Source: Erysipelotrichaceae bacterium
Lineage (GTDB): Bacteria > Bacillota_I > Bacilli_A > RFN20 > CAG-826
Length of the DNA stretch: 44,631 bases
Direction: 5' to 3'
NCBI GenBank assembly: GCA_022777645.1
Contig: JALFFX010000049.1
Coordinates: 1 to 44,631, forward strand
Notes under the pieces: generated by a model
Database searches by the model: none
What the model saw: only the letters and a program-made list of their open reading frames with translations
What the model was told of the DNA's origin: nothing
Part shown: in pieces, positions 1 to 10,814 of the stretch
How positions within the stretch are numbered: position 1 is the stretch's first letter
How the letters are laid out: each line of letters opens with the position of its first letter
Translations under genes and position numbers: made by a program

Positions 1-822
1 ATGTCAGATTGTAATCACGATTGTTCTTCATGCGGAGTTGAAAATTGCAGCTCACGCGAAATCCAAAAACTTACTCCCCATCCTTTATCAAATATTAAAA
101 AGATTTACGCGATTATAAGCGGTAAAGGTGGTGTTGGAAAATCTTTAGTCACTTCTTTAATCGCATCCGAGGTCAATAAACGCGGTTTTAATGTCGCGAT
201 TATGGATGATGATGTAACAGGACCATCTATCCCTCAAGCTTTTGGCTTAAAAGATAAATTAGCAAATACAGATGATGCCGGAATTTATCCTGTTTTATCC
301 AAAAAAGGTGTTAAAATCATGAGTGCCAATCTTCTTTTAGAAGATAAGGAAACCCCAATTGTTTGGCGTGGTCCAATGATTGCAAGTTTTGTCCAACAAT
401 TATTTACCGATGTCATATATGGTGATGTCGATTATATGTTTATCGATATGCCACCTGGAACAGGAGACGTTCCTTTAACTGTTTTCCAAATGTTACCAAT
501 CGATGGAATAATTATTGTTTCTTCTCCTCAAGAACTTGTTTCAATGGTTGTTGCAAAATCAATTAATATGGCAAAAATGATGAATATTCCAATTATCGGC
601 GTTGTCGAAAATATGGCATATATCAAATGTCCGAAATGTGATGAAAAAATAAGAATTTTCGGAAATGGCCATTTTGATGAAGATGTCGCCCGTCATGGCT
701 TAGACGTTTTAGCGGAAATCCCACTTGATCAAAACATTGCCAAAGCAGTAGATGAAGGATCTTTAGAAGATTATGATGCCACATTTATGAATGATGTGGT
801 CGATCGTATTATTTCACGTTAA
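1..822 (+). CDS. mrp: Mrp/NBP35-family P-loop ATPase (Fe-S cluster carrier)
   Basis: GKGGVGKS deviant Walker A, DDDVTGPSIPQAFG, DMPPGTGD motifs; ATG at position 1 of window. Confidence 0.9.
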   Translation: MSDCNHDCSSCGVENCSSREIQKLTPHPLSNIKKIYAIISGKGGVGKSLVTSLIASEVNKRGFNVAIMDDDVTGPSIPQAFGLKDKLANTDDAGIYPVLSKKGVKIMSANLLLEDKETPIVWRGPMIASFVQQLFTDVIYGDVDYMFIDMPPGTGDVPLTVFQMLPIDGIIIVSSPQELVSMVVAKSINMAKMMNIPIIGVVENMAYIKCPKCDEKIRIFGNGHFDEDVARHGLDVLAEIPLDQNIAKAVDEGSLEDYDATFMNDVVDRIISR

Positions 823-833
823 TTTATCTTCTA

Positions 834-862
834 TTGACAATGATAGTTCGTATTTATATAAT
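834..862 (+). promoter_or_regulatory. Sigma-A promoter for rpmG-secE-nusG
   Basis: TTGACA (834-839), 17-bp spacer, TATAAT (857-862): perfect consensus. Confidence 0.85.
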
Positions 863-893
863 TTTAATTCAAGATTAAAAGTGCCTAGTAAAT

Positions 894-1040
894 ATGAGAA
901 AGAAAATTATTTTAATTTGCTCTTCGTGTCTTGCCAGAAATTACACGACTACTAAAAAAGAAGGCGAAACTTCGCGTCTTGAAATCAAAAAATATTGTCC
1001 ACATTGCAACAAGATGACAATACATAAAGAATCCAAATAA
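894..1040 (+). CDS. rpmG: 50S ribosomal protein L33 (48 aa, absent from the ORF track)
   Basis: Translated by eye: [48 protein letters not shown]; two CxxC pairs; directly upstream of secE. Confidence 0.9.
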   Translation: MRKKIILICSSCLARNYTTTKKEGETSRLEIKKYCPHCNKMTIHKESK

Positions 1041-1052
1041 GGAGGCTTAATT

Positions 1053-1298
1053 ATGGGTGTAAAAAAATATGCAAAGGAAGTAATCAAAGAAGGCAAACGT
1101 GTTCGTTGGCCAAAGAAGGAAACATTTTTCCCAATTTTAATTGCAGTTCTTGTCATTTGTTTCTTTACCGCTTTAGTGCTCTCAGTTGAAGACTGGGCAG
1201 CCGGCACACTTATTGGACAATTAAAAGAATTGTTTGCCCCACTTGCAAAAGGCTCTACTAGCGAATCTGCAGTCAATGTCATTCGCTCAATGTTTTAA
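1053..1298 (+). CDS. secE: Preprotein translocase subunit SecE
   Basis: EVIKEGKRVRWPKKE followed by one TM helix; between rpmG and nusG; GGAGG upstream. Confidence 0.9.
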   Translation: MGVKKYAKEVIKEGKRVRWPKKETFFPILIAVLVICFFTALVLSVEDWAAGTLIGQLKELFAPLAKGSTSESAVNVIRSMF

Positions 1299-1314
1299 TT
1301 AGGAGGATACAATA

Positions 1315-1875
1315 ATGGCAGAATTAGGTGAAAAACACTGGTATATTGTTAATACATATTCGCAACACGAAAACAAAGTTGCTGACAATCTTCGCAAAAG
1401 AATTGATTCATTAAATTTGAAAGATAAAATCTTTAATGTTTTAGTTGCTGAAGAAACAGTCCCAGTAATCGATAAAGAAACCGGACTTCCAAAAGAAGGA
1501 AAATTCAAAAAGAAAAATTTATTCCCAGGTCATATTTTCGTTGAAATGATTATGACTGATGAAGCGTGGTTCATTGTTCGTAACACAGAAGGTGTTACTG
1601 GTATTGCTGGTTCAGCCGGACGTGGTTTAAAACCAACCCCAGTTTCAAAATCAGAAATGGAACCAGTTCTCAAGAGAATGAATATGATCGATTCTTCAAT
1701 GTATGAAGGCTATAATCCAGGCGACCGCGTCAAAATTCTTCACGGTGCTTTGGAAGGCTCAGAAGCTGTTATTGAATCAATCAATAAAGAAACTGGCGTT
1801 TGCCATATCAAAACATTCTTCTTTGGACGTGAAACTCCAATGGATGTTGAGATTTCTGAAATCGAAAAAATCTAA
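1315..1875 (+). CDS. nusG: Transcription termination/antitermination protein NusG
   Basis: KHWYIVNTYSQHENKV, FPGHIFVEM, GDRVKILHGALEG (KOW). Confidence 0.95.
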   Translation: MAELGEKHWYIVNTYSQHENKVADNLRKRIDSLNLKDKIFNVLVAEETVPVIDKETGLPKEGKFKKKNLFPGHIFVEMIMTDEAWFIVRNTEGVTGIAGSAGRGLKPTPVSKSEMEPVLKRMNMIDSSMYEGYNPGDRVKILHGALEGSEAVIESINKETGVCHIKTFFFGRETPMDVEISEIEKI

Positions 1876-1881
1876 CAAAAT

Positions 1882-1906
1882 TGCCACTTCACGGTGGCAT
1901 TTTTTA
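1882..1906 (+). terminator. Rho-independent terminator after nusG
   Basis: TGCCAC-ttcacg-GTGGCA followed by T-run. Confidence 0.85.
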
Positions 1907-1913
1907 TTGCCTC

Positions 1914-1942
1914 TTGACTTAGATAATAAGAAAGACAATAAT
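1914..1942 (+). promoter_or_regulatory. Promoter for the metal ATPase
   Basis: TTGACT, 17-bp spacer, AATAAT. Confidence 0.55.
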
Positions 1943-1969
1943 AGTAAAAGTTAAGCGAGGTTAACATTT

Positions 1970-4141
1970 ATGAAAAGAGTTATATATCATATTTCCGGAT
2001 TTGACTGCCCTAATTGCGCCGCAAAGGTGGAGAGATATTTGAATAAAAAAGAAGACATCGTCGAAGCAAGTTTAGATTTTGCTAACGATCGTCTTTATAT
2101 CAAATACAAAGAAGAGCCTTATACGCTTGAACAATTAAAAAGTGTTATCAAAGAAGTGGAAAGCGATCCTCTTCGCATTGAACTTGCCAATAAAACAAAA
2201 GCCGAACATAAAATTATCGATAAGAAATTTATTTTTAATTTATCAAGAATAATTGTCGCCATCGTCTTAGCGGTTGTGGCTTTTATTGTTGAAAGTGTTA
2301 CTGGCCATCATGGCGAATTCAACCTTGCATCGTGCATTTTATATGTTCTTTCTGCCACGATTATGCTTTACGATATTGTGTGGAAAGTCATTCAAAATAT
2401 TATTCATCTTCGCAATCCACTTGATATGAATTTATTGTTGACCATTTCATGTCTTGGCGTTTTTGTCCTTTCGTTATTGATTCAATTTGATGTATTAAAA
2501 ACAAGCACAAGAATTGATGTCGAAATGCATGAAGGAGCAATGGTCATTATTCTTTATCAAATTGGTGAATTGATTGAAGCATTCGCGACTGGCAAATCGA
2601 AAAAAGCAATTTCTAAAGCAATTGATTTACGTGCTGATACCGCCAACTTGGTATGTGAAAATAAAATCGTAACTGTTAAACCAGAAGATTTAAAAGTTGG
2701 TGACGTCATCATCGTTCGCGTTGGTGAAATCGTTCCTGCTGATGGTGAAGTTATCGAAGGACAAGGAAGCCTTGATATGTCTTCTTTAACTGGTGAGCCA
2801 ATGCCAGTTGATGTTGGAGTTGGTTCTAATACACTATCAGGTTCAATTTTGCGTTTTGGCTCGTTAACGATAAGAGTCAATAAAGTCTTTGCTGATTCTT
2901 CTATTTCAAAAATCCTTGAACTTGTTGAATCAAGCGGTGAAAGAAAAGCAAAAGCTGAAAAATTTATTAATAAATTTGCGAAGATTTATACTCCAATCGT
3001 CTTTGTCATTGGTGTTTTATTCGCAATCATATATGGTTTTGCGACATCGCGTTGGACTGATGCATTATTCACAGGCCTTGCCATATTAGTTGTATCTTGT
3101 CCATGTGCGATTGTTATTTCTGTCCCTCTTGCCTATTTTGCTGGCATTGGTTTAGCAAGCAAACGTGGCGTTGTTATCAAAGGCGCGAACTATCTTGATT
3201 CATTATGCAAAATTGGTGTTTTATTCCTCGATAAAACAGGTACACTTACCTATGGTAATTTTGAAGCTAAAAAAGTTGTCACAAACAACATTGATGAAAA
3301 AGAATTTATGCAACTTCTTTACTGTGCTGAATCGCGAAGCAATCACCCGATTGCTAAAGCAATTTGTTTGCATAACAACGTTTCCAGCTTAGCTCTTGAA
3401 CAAACAGATTATGAAGAAATACCAGGTCTTGGTGTTAAAACAAATTATAAAGGCGATATTCTTTTAGCAGGTAATGTCACACTTTTAAGAAAGCATAATA
3501 TTGAAGTTAATGATGTCGATGAAGCGGGAACCGCCATCCATTTAGCGAGAAACAATGAATATTTAGGTTATATTTTGTTGCAAGACACAGTTCGTCCAAA
3601 AGCAAAAGAATTAATCGAAAAATTAGATAAACTTGGTGTTAAAACAGTCCTTCTTTCTGGCGATAAACAAAAAAGTGTTGAATTTGTCGCTAATGAAGTT
3701 GGCATAAAATATTATCATGCAAATTTATTGCCACAAGATAAGACTAAATTTGTCGAAGAAGAAATCGCAAAAAATAAGACAAAAAAATTGATTGCTTTTG
3801 CTGGTGATGGCATTAATGATACACCTTCAATCATTCGTTCAGATGTTGGTTTTGCGATGGGTGGAATCGGTAGCGATGTTGCTGTCGAAAATGCCAATAT
3901 TGTCATCATGCAAGATCATCCATTAAAGATATATGATGCCATTAAAATTGCTAAGTCAACTCGCTTTGTTGCGTTGTTTAACATCATCTTCTCTTTGACA
4001 ATAAAACTCAGTGTTATCATCCTTCTTTTGTGCCAAGTTTTAGGTTCAAATGCGATGCTTATTGCAATGCTTGCCGATACTGGTTTAACTGTCCTTATGA
4101 CCATCAATTCTTTGATGCTGATTTATCGAAAAATTAAATAA
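1970..4141 (+). CDS. P1B-type heavy-metal translocating ATPase (Zn/Cd/Co/Pb type)
   Basis: HMA domain GFDCPNCAAKVE, CPC motif (VVSCPCAIVIS), DKTGTLT, GDGINDTP. Confidence 0.92.
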   Translation: MKRVIYHISGFDCPNCAAKVERYLNKKEDIVEASLDFANDRLYIKYKEEPYTLEQLKSVIKEVESDPLRIELANKTKAEHKIIDKKFIFNLSRIIVAIVLAVVAFIVESVTGHHGEFNLASCILYVLSATIMLYDIVWKVIQNIIHLRNPLDMNLLLTISCLGVFVLSLLIQFDVLKTSTRIDVEMHEGAMVIILYQIGELIEAFATGKSKKAISKAIDLRADTANLVCENKIVTVKPEDLKVGDVIIVRVGEIVPADGEVIEGQGSLDMSSLTGEPMPVDVGVGSNTLSGSILRFGSLTIRVNKVFADSSISKILELVESSGERKAKAEKFINKFAKIYTPIVFVIGVLFAIIYGFATSRWTDALFTGLAILVVSCPCAIVISVPLAYFAGIGLASKRGVVIKGANYLDSLCKIGVLFLDKTGTLTYGNFEAKKVVTNNIDEKEFMQLLYCAESRSNHPIAKAICLHNNVSSLALEQTDYEEIPGLGVKTNYKGDILLAGNVTLLRKHNIEVNDVDEAGTAIHLARNNEYLGYILLQDTVRPKAKELIEKLDKLGVKTVLLSGDKQKSVEFVANEVGIKYYHANLLPQDKTKFVEEEIAKNKTKKLIAFAGDGINDTPSIIRSDVGFAMGGIGSDVAVENANIVIMQDHPLKIYDAIKIAKSTRFVALFNIIFSLTIKLSVIILLLCQVLGSNAMLIAMLADTGLTVLMTINSLMLIYRKIK

Positions 4142-4165
4142 ATTTAATACGTATATATACAAGAT

Positions 4166-4206
4166 AAAACAGCTTTGCTGTTTATATGGCAGAGCTGTTT
4201 TTCTTT
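4166..4206 (+). terminator. Rho-independent terminator after P1B ATPase
   Basis: AAAACAGCT ... AGCTGTTTT followed by T-rich tract. Confidence 0.7.
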
Positions 4207-4230
4207 ATTTGTAGTTATCTACGATAATAG

Positions 4231-4259
4231 TTGCATGTTAATATTCATTTTGCTATAAT
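4231..4259 (+). promoter_or_regulatory. Promoter for rplK-rplA (extended -10)
   Basis: TTGCAT, 17-bp spacer, TGcTATAAT. Confidence 0.7.
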
Positions 4260-4265
4260 CTTTTT

Positions 4266-4387
4266 CGTATATCGTCTCGACGTGTGAGAGCGTGCGAGTA
4301 TGCATATATTGTGTATTGTGGTAAAGTTCGATTAACTTAGTGACCACGGCACGGACAAAATCTAGAAGAAAAAGGAGGAAATGTCAC
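4266..4387 (+). promoter_or_regulatory. Structured 5' leader of rplK-rplA mRNA
   Basis: Nested complementarity: CGTGC 4291-4295/GCACG 4349-4353, GTGGT 4318-4322/ACCAC 4343-4347, AAGTT 4324-4328/AACTT 4334-4338. Confidence 0.45.
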
Positions 4388-4798
4388 GTGAGTAAAAAAA
4401 TCGTCAAAGTTGTGAAAATGGAACTCCCTGGTGGTGAAGCCAAACCAGGTCCAAAACTCGCTTCCGCCGGTGTTATCATGCCAAAATTCTGTACTGACTT
4501 TAACGCCAAAACAAGCGATCGTCGTGGAGAAATCGTTCCTGTTATTATTACAGCTTATGAAGACAAGTCCCATGATTTCGTAATCAAGACTTCTCCAGTT
4601 GCTGGCTTATTATTAAAAGCTGCTGGTATCAAAAAAGGCTCCGCTAACCCAAAAGTTATCGTTGGCCATATCAGTAAAGCCCAACTCAAAGAAATTGCTG
4701 AATACAAATTACCTGACTTAAACTGCGACGACGTTGAAGCAGCTATGAAAATTGTTGCTGGCAGCGCTCGTAACATGGGTATCGCGATTGACGAATAG
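4388..4798 (+). CDS. rplK: 50S ribosomal protein L11 (GTG start; ORF-track start at 4340 is too far upstream)
   Basis: SKKIVKVVKMELPGGEAKPGPKLASAGV; AGGAGG at 4373-4378, 9 nt before GTG. Confidence 0.93.
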   Translation: MSKKIVKVVKMELPGGEAKPGPKLASAGVIMPKFCTDFNAKTSDRRGEIVPVIITAYEDKSHDFVIKTSPVAGLLLKAAGIKKGSANPKVIVGHISKAQLKEIAEYKLPDLNCDDVEAAMKIVAGSARNMGIAIDE

Positions 4799-4803
4799 TA
4801 ATT

Positions 4804-5487
4804 ATGAAACATTCAAAAAATTATCGTAAAGTACTTGAATTAGTCGATTCAAGCAAAGTCTATTCACTCGCAGAAGCTTGTGAACTTGTCAAAAAAACAT
4901 CAACAGTCAAGTTTGATGCAACAGTCGATGTCTCATTCCATATGAATGTCGACACAACCAAAGCCGATCAACAAATTAGAGGAACCTTAATTCTTCCTCA
5001 TGGTAATGGCAAAACTAAAAAGATTTGCGCTATTACAAGCAAAGTTGAAGAAGCTAAAAATGCCGGAGCGGATTTTGCCGGTGGTAAAGATTTACTAGAA
5101 AAAATCCAAAAAGAAAACTGGTTTGATTTCGATGTCATCGTCGCTACACCAGAAATGATGGGCGAACTTGGTAAGATGGGTCGTCTTCTTGGTCCAAAAG
5201 GTTTGATGCCAAACCCAAAGACCGGAACAGTCGCCGTCGATATTGCCAAAGCTATTAAAGAAATCAAACTTGGTAAAGTTGAATATCGTTTAGATAAAAA
5301 CGCCAATATGTCTCTCACCATCGGCCGTGTCAGCTTTGCTGCAGAAGATTTAGTAGACAACCTTGTTGCCCTTACTTCCACATTAGTGAAAGTTAGACCA
5401 GCAGCCGTTAAAGGTAGCTACATCAAAACCGCAGTTGTTCATACAACTATGGGCCCTAGCATTCGCTTCAATTTTGAAGGAATGTAA
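4804..5487 (+). CDS. rplA: 50S ribosomal protein L1
   Basis: GRLLGPKGLMPNPKTGTV signature; follows rplK. Confidence 0.95.
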   Translation: MKHSKNYRKVLELVDSSKVYSLAEACELVKKTSTVKFDATVDVSFHMNVDTTKADQQIRGTLILPHGNGKTKKICAITSKVEEAKNAGADFAGGKDLLEKIQKENWFDFDVIVATPEMMGELGKMGRLLGPKGLMPNPKTGTVAVDIAKAIKEIKLGKVEYRLDKNANMSLTIGRVSFAAEDLVDNLVALTSTLVKVRPAAVKGSYIKTAVVHTTMGPSIRFNFEGM

Positions 5488-5497
5488 TTATAGAGCA

Positions 5498-5567
5498 CAA
5501 TATACCAAAGACAGCAACGGCCAAGGGGCTTAATCATGTTGCTTAGGTAAATATTCCTCGTATATTG
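5498..5567 (+). promoter_or_regulatory. L10-type ribosomal leader RNA
   Basis: CAATATAC 5498-5505 pairs with GTATATTG 5560-5567; inner AGCAAC 5513-5518/GTTGCT 5538-5543; CCAAAGACAGCA motif typical of L10 leaders; located before rplJ. Confidence 0.75.
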
Positions 5568-5604
5568 ATCTCTTCATACAACAATTTACAAAGGAGGTAG
5601 AACA

Positions 5605-6099
5605 ATGAATCAAAAAACTCTCGATTCCAAAAAAGCGATTGTTGAATCATTAGTCAAGCAATTTCAAGAATCAGCATCTGTTGCTGTTGTTGAATATCGT
5701 GGCTTAACAGTTGCTAAAATTAGCGAACTTCGAAAGTCTTTAAAAGCGGTTAATGCTAAATTCGGTGTCTACAAGAACACTCTCGTTACAATTGCTAACG
5801 ACAGCTTAGGCCACAAAGAATTAGATCCATATCTCACTGGTAGTAACGCTTATGTCTTCTCTTCCGATGCGACTGGAATGCCATCTGTCTTAGCCAAATT
5901 TGCTAAGAAGAACAAAGAACTTGTTGTTAAAGCAGGTTTAATCGAAGGTAAATTCGTCGACGCAGAAGGAATGAAAGAAGTTGCAAAACTCCCAAACCGC
6001 GAAGGATTAATCTCAATGTTCTTATCATGCTTGCAAGCACCTATCCGCAGTTTCGCTTGCACAGTTAAAGCAGTAGCGGATAGTAAAGAAAATGCCTAA
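5605..6099 (+). CDS. rplJ: 50S ribosomal protein L10
   Basis: [31 protein letters not shown]; followed by rplL. Confidence 0.95.
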   Translation: MNQKTLDSKKAIVESLVKQFQESASVAVVEYRGLTVAKISELRKSLKAVNAKFGVYKNTLVTIANDSLGHKELDPYLTGSNAYVFSSDATGMPSVLAKFAKKNKELVVKAGLIEGKFVDAEGMKEVAKLPNREGLISMFLSCLQAPIRSFACTVKAVADSKENA

Positions 6100-6116
6100 T
6101 TAGGAGGAAAATTATT

Positions 6117-6491
6117 ATGGCAAAGTTAACAAACGAAGAAATCATTGCTTCTTTAAAAGAAATGAGCGTTCTCGAACTCAACGAATTAGTCAAAGCTGTT
6201 GAAGCTGAATTCGGTGTCACAGCCGCTGCTCCAGTTGCAGTCGCTGCCGCTCCAGCTGAAGAAGAAGTTGCTCAAGGACCAGTTGAAGTCAATTTAGTCC
6301 TTAAATCAGTCGGACAAGCAAAAGTCCAAGTTATCAAAGCTGTCCAAGCCATCACAGGTCTTGGCTTAATGGATGCTAAGAAATTAGTTGACGGTGCTCC
6401 ATGCAACGTTAAAGAACACATTTCACAAGTCGAAGCAGAAGAACACAAGAAAACTCTTGTCGCTGCCGGTGCTGAAGTTGAAATTAAATAA
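6117..6491 (+). CDS. rplL: 50S ribosomal protein L7/L12
   Basis: Ala-rich hinge; [20 protein letters not shown]. Confidence 0.95.
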   Translation: MAKLTNEEIIASLKEMSVLELNELVKAVEAEFGVTAAAPVAVAAAPAEEEVAQGPVEVNLVLKSVGQAKVQVIKAVQAITGLGLMDAKKLVDGAPCNVKEHISQVEAEEHKKTLVAAGAEVEIK

Positions 6492-6504
6492 TTAACCAAA
6501 AATC

Positions 6505-7113
6505 ATGAGCAATTCTCATTATTTCGTTAATGATGCAAATCTTGCTTCAAAACCAAGATTAGTAAAATTTAATGTCAATAATATTGAATTCGCTTTTGAA
6601 TCTGATATTGGAGTATTTTCCAAGAATGAACTCGATTTCGGAAGCAGGCTTCTCATTGAAACCTTGCTTCCGATTGATCTTGGAAAGAACATGCTCGATA
6701 TCGGTTGTGGAATAGGCCCGATCGGCTTAACTCTCGCCTATTTCAAAAAAGATCTGAAAGTTTTATGTTCAGATGTTAATATGCGTGCTTTGTCTCTTTG
6801 CGAAACAAACGCACGAAAGCTCAGCTTAAGCCAACGAGTCACCTGCCTTCAAAGTGACATCTATTTAGAGATTGAAGGATTATATGATTCAATTGTGAGC
6901 AATCCACCGATAAGGGCTGGTAAGAAGATTACTTATGCCATCTACACCGGTGCGAAATCTCATTTAATTGATGGCGGTTCACTTTACGTTGTTGTTCGCA
7001 AAGAGCAAGGTGCATTATCCGTCAAATCATTTCTCGAAGAGACTTTCGGCAATGTCGAAGTCCTTTCTCGAAAAAAAGGATATTACATCCTCAAATCAAC
7101 CAAAGTGAATTAA
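6505..7113 (+). CDS. Class I SAM-dependent methyltransferase (RsmC/YbxB-like, between rplL and rpoB)
   Basis: LDIGCGIGPIGLTLA and SNPPIRAGK motifs; same position as ybxB in Bacillus. Confidence 0.85.
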   Translation: MSNSHYFVNDANLASKPRLVKFNVNNIEFAFESDIGVFSKNELDFGSRLLIETLLPIDLGKNMLDIGCGIGPIGLTLAYFKKDLKVLCSDVNMRALSLCETNARKLSLSQRVTCLQSDIYLEIEGLYDSIVSNPPIRAGKKITYAIYTGAKSHLIDGGSLYVVVRKEQGALSVKSFLEETFGNVEVLSRKKGYYILKSTKVN

Positions 7114-7131
7114 TAAAAAAGGAGCCATTAC

Positions 7132-10100
7132 ATGAGCAATACTTACAAAAATTATCCATTGCTACCAGATGGTCGAATTAACTTTTCGAAAATTTCTGGT
7201 TCATTGGAATTACCAAATCTCGTCGAAATCCAAACCGATTCCTACAATTGGTTCCTCGAAAAAGGTATTGATGAAGTAATGAAGGAAATTTTCCCAATTG
7301 CTAACTATACCGAAAACTATTTCGTTGATTATCATTCATGTGAACTCAAAGAGCCAAAACATACATTCTTAGAATGTAAAGCTCATGGTTACACATATAG
7401 TGCTCAATTATACGCCGAACTTGCTTTAAGAAGCGCGAATGGCGATGGACAAAGCAAATCTCACACCGTATTCTTGGGCGATGTTCCACTTATGTCTGAT
7501 AGTGGTACATTTGTTGTCAACGGAGCAGAACGTGTTATCGTCAGCCAAATCGTTCGTTCACCAGGTGCTTATTTATCCACCTTCCGTGATAAAAGCGGTA
7601 AATTGATCTATTGTGCTGACCTTATTCCAACTCGTGGAACATGGCTTGAATTCGAAACCGACTTAAAAGGACTTATCAATGTTCGCATTGACCGTCAAAA
7701 GAAAATGCCTGCAACTGTTCTTTTAAGAGCCTTAGGTCTTGATGACAAGCAAATGTTGAAACTCTTTGGCAAAAACGAGATGTTAAAACAAACAATTGAA
7801 AAGGATGCCAAAGATAAAGAAACGGAAATGACATCACTTGATGCCTTGACCTATATCTTTAAAAAATTAAAACCAGGCGAACCAATAACTGCAGAAGGTG
7901 TCGCCACATTCCTTGTTCAAAAATTCTTTGACCACCGTCGTTATGACATCGGTCCAGCTGGCCGTTTCAAATGCCGTAACAAACTCGGTATTTATGCAAG
8001 ACTTGCAGGAAGATATATCGCTGAAGACCTCATGGACTCTGATGGTGAAATTCTCTTCAGAAAAGGCGATTATATTTCCAAAGCTGACATCAAAACACTT
8101 ATGGATAAAGAAGTGTTTGAAAATGGTGCTCACGCCGAAAAGATCAAAGCAAATCCTGCCCTTGTTGAAGCTTTATTAAAAACTGCTCCAAAAGGCAAAG
8201 TGGCAAAAGGCGCTCAAAGCGAAATCGAACAAACATTCGCTGGCCGTGTCAACGTTTTAAAAGTTTATGTCGATGATAAAAAAGACAAAGTCGAAACCAT
8301 TATTGGTACAGACCTTAATCTCTCCATTGAATGGATGGGTTATTCCGATGTCATCGCCTTATTCTCATATTTGATGAACATTATGGCTGGTTTCGGCGAT
8401 ACTGATGATATCGATAACCTCGCTAACCGTCGTATTCGCTGCGTTGGTGAATTAGTCCAAATTCAATTCAGAATGGGACTTACTAAGATGGCCAAAAACA
8501 TCCAACAAAAGATGTCAACAACCGATCTTAGCAATGCCAGCGTGCAATCCCTTATCAGCATCAAACCATTAACTTCCTCAATTCGTGAATTCTTTGCGAC
8601 AAACCAATTGAGCCAAGTCATGGACCAAGTCAACCCACTTTCTGAACTTACCAATAAGCGTAGATTAAGTGCTCTCGGTCCTGGTGGAATTACTCGTGAA
8701 CGTGCCTCTATGGCTATTCGTGACGTCCATCCAACTCATTATGGTCGTATTTGTCCAATTGAAACTCCAGAAGGTCAAAACATTGGTTTGATTAATAACT
8801 TAGCATCTTATGCTAAAGTTAATAAGCTTGGATTTATTGAAACCCCATATCGTATCGTGGTTAAAGATGAAAAAGGTATGCGTGTTCTCGACGAAAGTGA
8901 ATATTTCTCCGCCGAAAACGAACGCGACCATTACATCGCTGAAGATAATGTCCGCTTAGACAAAGATGGATATATCTTAGATAAAGAAATCGTTGCTCGT
9001 CACAACGGTGAAAACGTCTTAGTCGATGTTGAACGTATCGATTACATGGACGTTTCACCAAAACAAGTCGTATCCGTCGCAAGCGCGTGTATTCCATTCT
9101 TAGAAAATGATGACGCGAAACGTGCGCTCATGGGTGCGAACATGCAACGTCAAGCCCTTCCACTATTAAGACCATCTGCCCCATATGTCGGCACTGGCTT
9201 AGAACAAAAAATTGCTAAAGACTCCGGTTTGGCCATTGTTGCTGCAAGCGATGGCGAAGTCGTTTATGTTGATAGTAAAAAGATTCGCGTTAACGAAGGC
9301 AAAACCGTTCGCGAATATTCCTTACAAAAATTTGAAAGAAGCAACCAAGGTACATGTATCAACCAACACTCAATCGTTAAAGTTGGTGATAAAGTAACTC
9401 GCGGTGAAATCATTGCTGATGGTCCTAGCATGGATCATGGTGATTTAGCACTTGGTCAAAACGTCACAGTCGCCTTTATGACTTGGGACGGATATAACTA
9501 CGAAGACGCTGTCATCATGTCTGAAAGACTTGTCAAAGATGATGTATATACATCAATTCATATTGAAGAATATGTTGTTGATTGCCGTGATACAAAACTT
9601 GGACCTGAAGAAATTACCCGTGATATTCCAAATTTATCAAGCGAAGACCGTCGTTATGCCGGCTATCTTGATGAAAATGGTGTTGTCATTGTTGGTACTG
9701 ACGTTGTCGAAGGTCAAATTCTTGTCGGTAAATTAACACCAAAAGGTGAAACAGTCCAATCTCCTGAAGAAAAAATCTTAATGGCGATCTTTAATGAAAA
9801 AACAAAAGACGTTAAAGATACATCAAAGAGAGTTCCTCATGGTGGTGCCGGTACTGTCTTAAGTGTCAAAGTTTATTCCCGTGAAAACGGTGATGAATTA
9901 CCTTTAGGTGTTAAGAAACAAGTCCACGTCTTTGTCGCTCAAAAACGTAAGATTAGCGAAGGCGATAAGATGAGTGGACGTCATGGTAACAAAGGTGTTA
10001 TCTCCCGCATTTTACCAGTTGAAGATATGCCATTCCTCGCTGATGGTACTCCAGTTGACATCATGCTCAACCCACTTGGCGTTCCATCCCGTATGAATAT

Positions 10101-10800
10101 CGGTCAATTGCTTGAAATGCATTTAGGCCTTGCTTGTCAAAAACTTGGCTTAAAAGTTGCTACCCCAGTCTTTGATGGCATTTCCAACGAAGAAATCTTC
10201 GAATTGATGGAAAATGCTGGCATTGATAAAGATGGTAAAACAACCCTTTACGATGGCAGAACCGGTGAAAGATTCGATGAAAGAATTTCCGTCGGTGTCA
10301 TGTATATGATTAAACTTGTTCACATGGTCGATGATAAACTTCACGCCCGTGCAACAGGTCCATATAGCCTTGTTACTCAACAACCACTTGGTGGTAAAGC
10401 CCAAAATGGTGGTCAAAGATTTGGTGAAATGGAAGTTTGGGCTCTTGAAGCTTATGGCGCAGCTCATACACTCCAAGAAATTCTCACCATTAAATCTGAT
10501 GACCGCGTCGGAAGAAGAAAAACCTATGATTCAATTATCCGTGGTGTTGCTCTTCCAAAACCTGGTATTCCAGAAGCCTTCAATGTTTTATGTAAAGAAC
10601 TTAGAGGCTTATGTATTGATGTTCAACTTCTTGATCAAAATGATAAACCAATTGACACTGATAGCCTTGCTATGCAAGCTCAACAAGAAGAAAGAAAAAT
10701 CAATTCTTCAATTCGCCAATATTCTTCCGATGAAGGAATCGATGGCGAAAAGAGTACAGTCAACGATCCTGACTTCATGCTCGATGAATTATTCTCATAA
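7132..10800 (+). CDS. rpoB: DNA-directed RNA polymerase subunit beta
   Basis: [67 protein letters not shown]. Confidence 0.98.
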   Translation: MSNTYKNYPLLPDGRINFSKISGSLELPNLVEIQTDSYNWFLEKGIDEVMKEIFPIANYTENYFVDYHSCELKEPKHTFLECKAHGYTYSAQLYAELALRSANGDGQSKSHTVFLGDVPLMSDSGTFVVNGAERVIVSQIVRSPGAYLSTFRDKSGKLIYCADLIPTRGTWLEFETDLKGLINVRIDRQKKMPATVLLRALGLDDKQMLKLFGKNEMLKQTIEKDAKDKETEMTSLDALTYIFKKLKPGEPITAEGVATFLVQKFFDHRRYDIGPAGRFKCRNKLGIYARLAGRYIAEDLMDSDGEILFRKGDYISKADIKTLMDKEVFENGAHAEKIKANPALVEALLKTAPKGKVAKGAQSEIEQTFAGRVNVLKVYVDDKKDKVETIIGTDLNLSIEWMGYSDVIALFSYLMNIMAGFGDTDDIDNLANRRIRCVGELVQIQFRMGLTKMAKNIQQKMSTTDLSNASVQSLISIKPLTSSIREFFATNQLSQVMDQVNPLSELTNKRRLSALGPGGITRERASMAIRDVHPTHYGRICPIETPEGQNIGLINNLASYAKVNKLGFIETPYRIVVKDEKGMRVLDESEYFSAENERDHYIAEDNVRLDKDGYILDKEIVARHNGENVLVDVERIDYMDVSPKQVVSVASACIPFLENDDAKRALMGANMQRQALPLLRPSAPYVGTGLEQKIAKDSGLAIVAASDGEVVYVDSKKIRVNEGKTVREYSLQKFERSNQGTCINQHSIVKVGDKVTRGEIIADGPSMDHGDLALGQNVTVAFMTWDGYNYEDAVIMSERLVKDDVYTSIHIEEYVVDCRDTKLGPEEITRDIPNLSSEDRRYAGYLDENGVVIVGTDVVEGQILVGKLTPKGETVQSPEEKILMAIFNEKTKDVKDTSKRVPHGGAGTVLSVKVYSRENGDELPLGVKKQVHVFVAQKRKISEGDKMSGRHGNKGVISRILPVEDMPFLADGTPVDIMLNPLGVPSRMNIGQLLEMHLGLACQKLGLKVATPVFDGISNEEIFELMENAGIDKDGKTTLYDGRTGERFDERISVGVMYMIKLVHMVDDKLHARATGPYSLVTQQPLGGKAQNGGQRFGEMEVWALEAYGAAHTLQEILTIKSDDRVGRRKTYDSIIRGVALPKPGIPEAFNVLCKELRGLCIDVQLLDQNDKPIDTDSLAMQAQQEERKINSSIRQYSSDEGIDGEKSTVNDPDFMLDELFS

Positions 10801-10814
10801 GGAGGTAAAAGATT

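Noticed and set aside
941-1282. Antisense ORF 941..1282 and the many other long antisense or shifted ORFs (for example 2557..2880, 4998..5381, 14273..14635, 43684..44157)
   Set aside because: They overlap clearly recognised genes in other frames, have no recognisable domains and arise from codon bias of the sense gene.
4340-4387. N-terminal extension of L11 (MTTARTKSRRKRRKCHV) in the ORF track
   Set aside because: A strong SD precedes the GTG at 4388 and the conserved L11 N-terminus begins there; the upstream part overlaps the structured leader.
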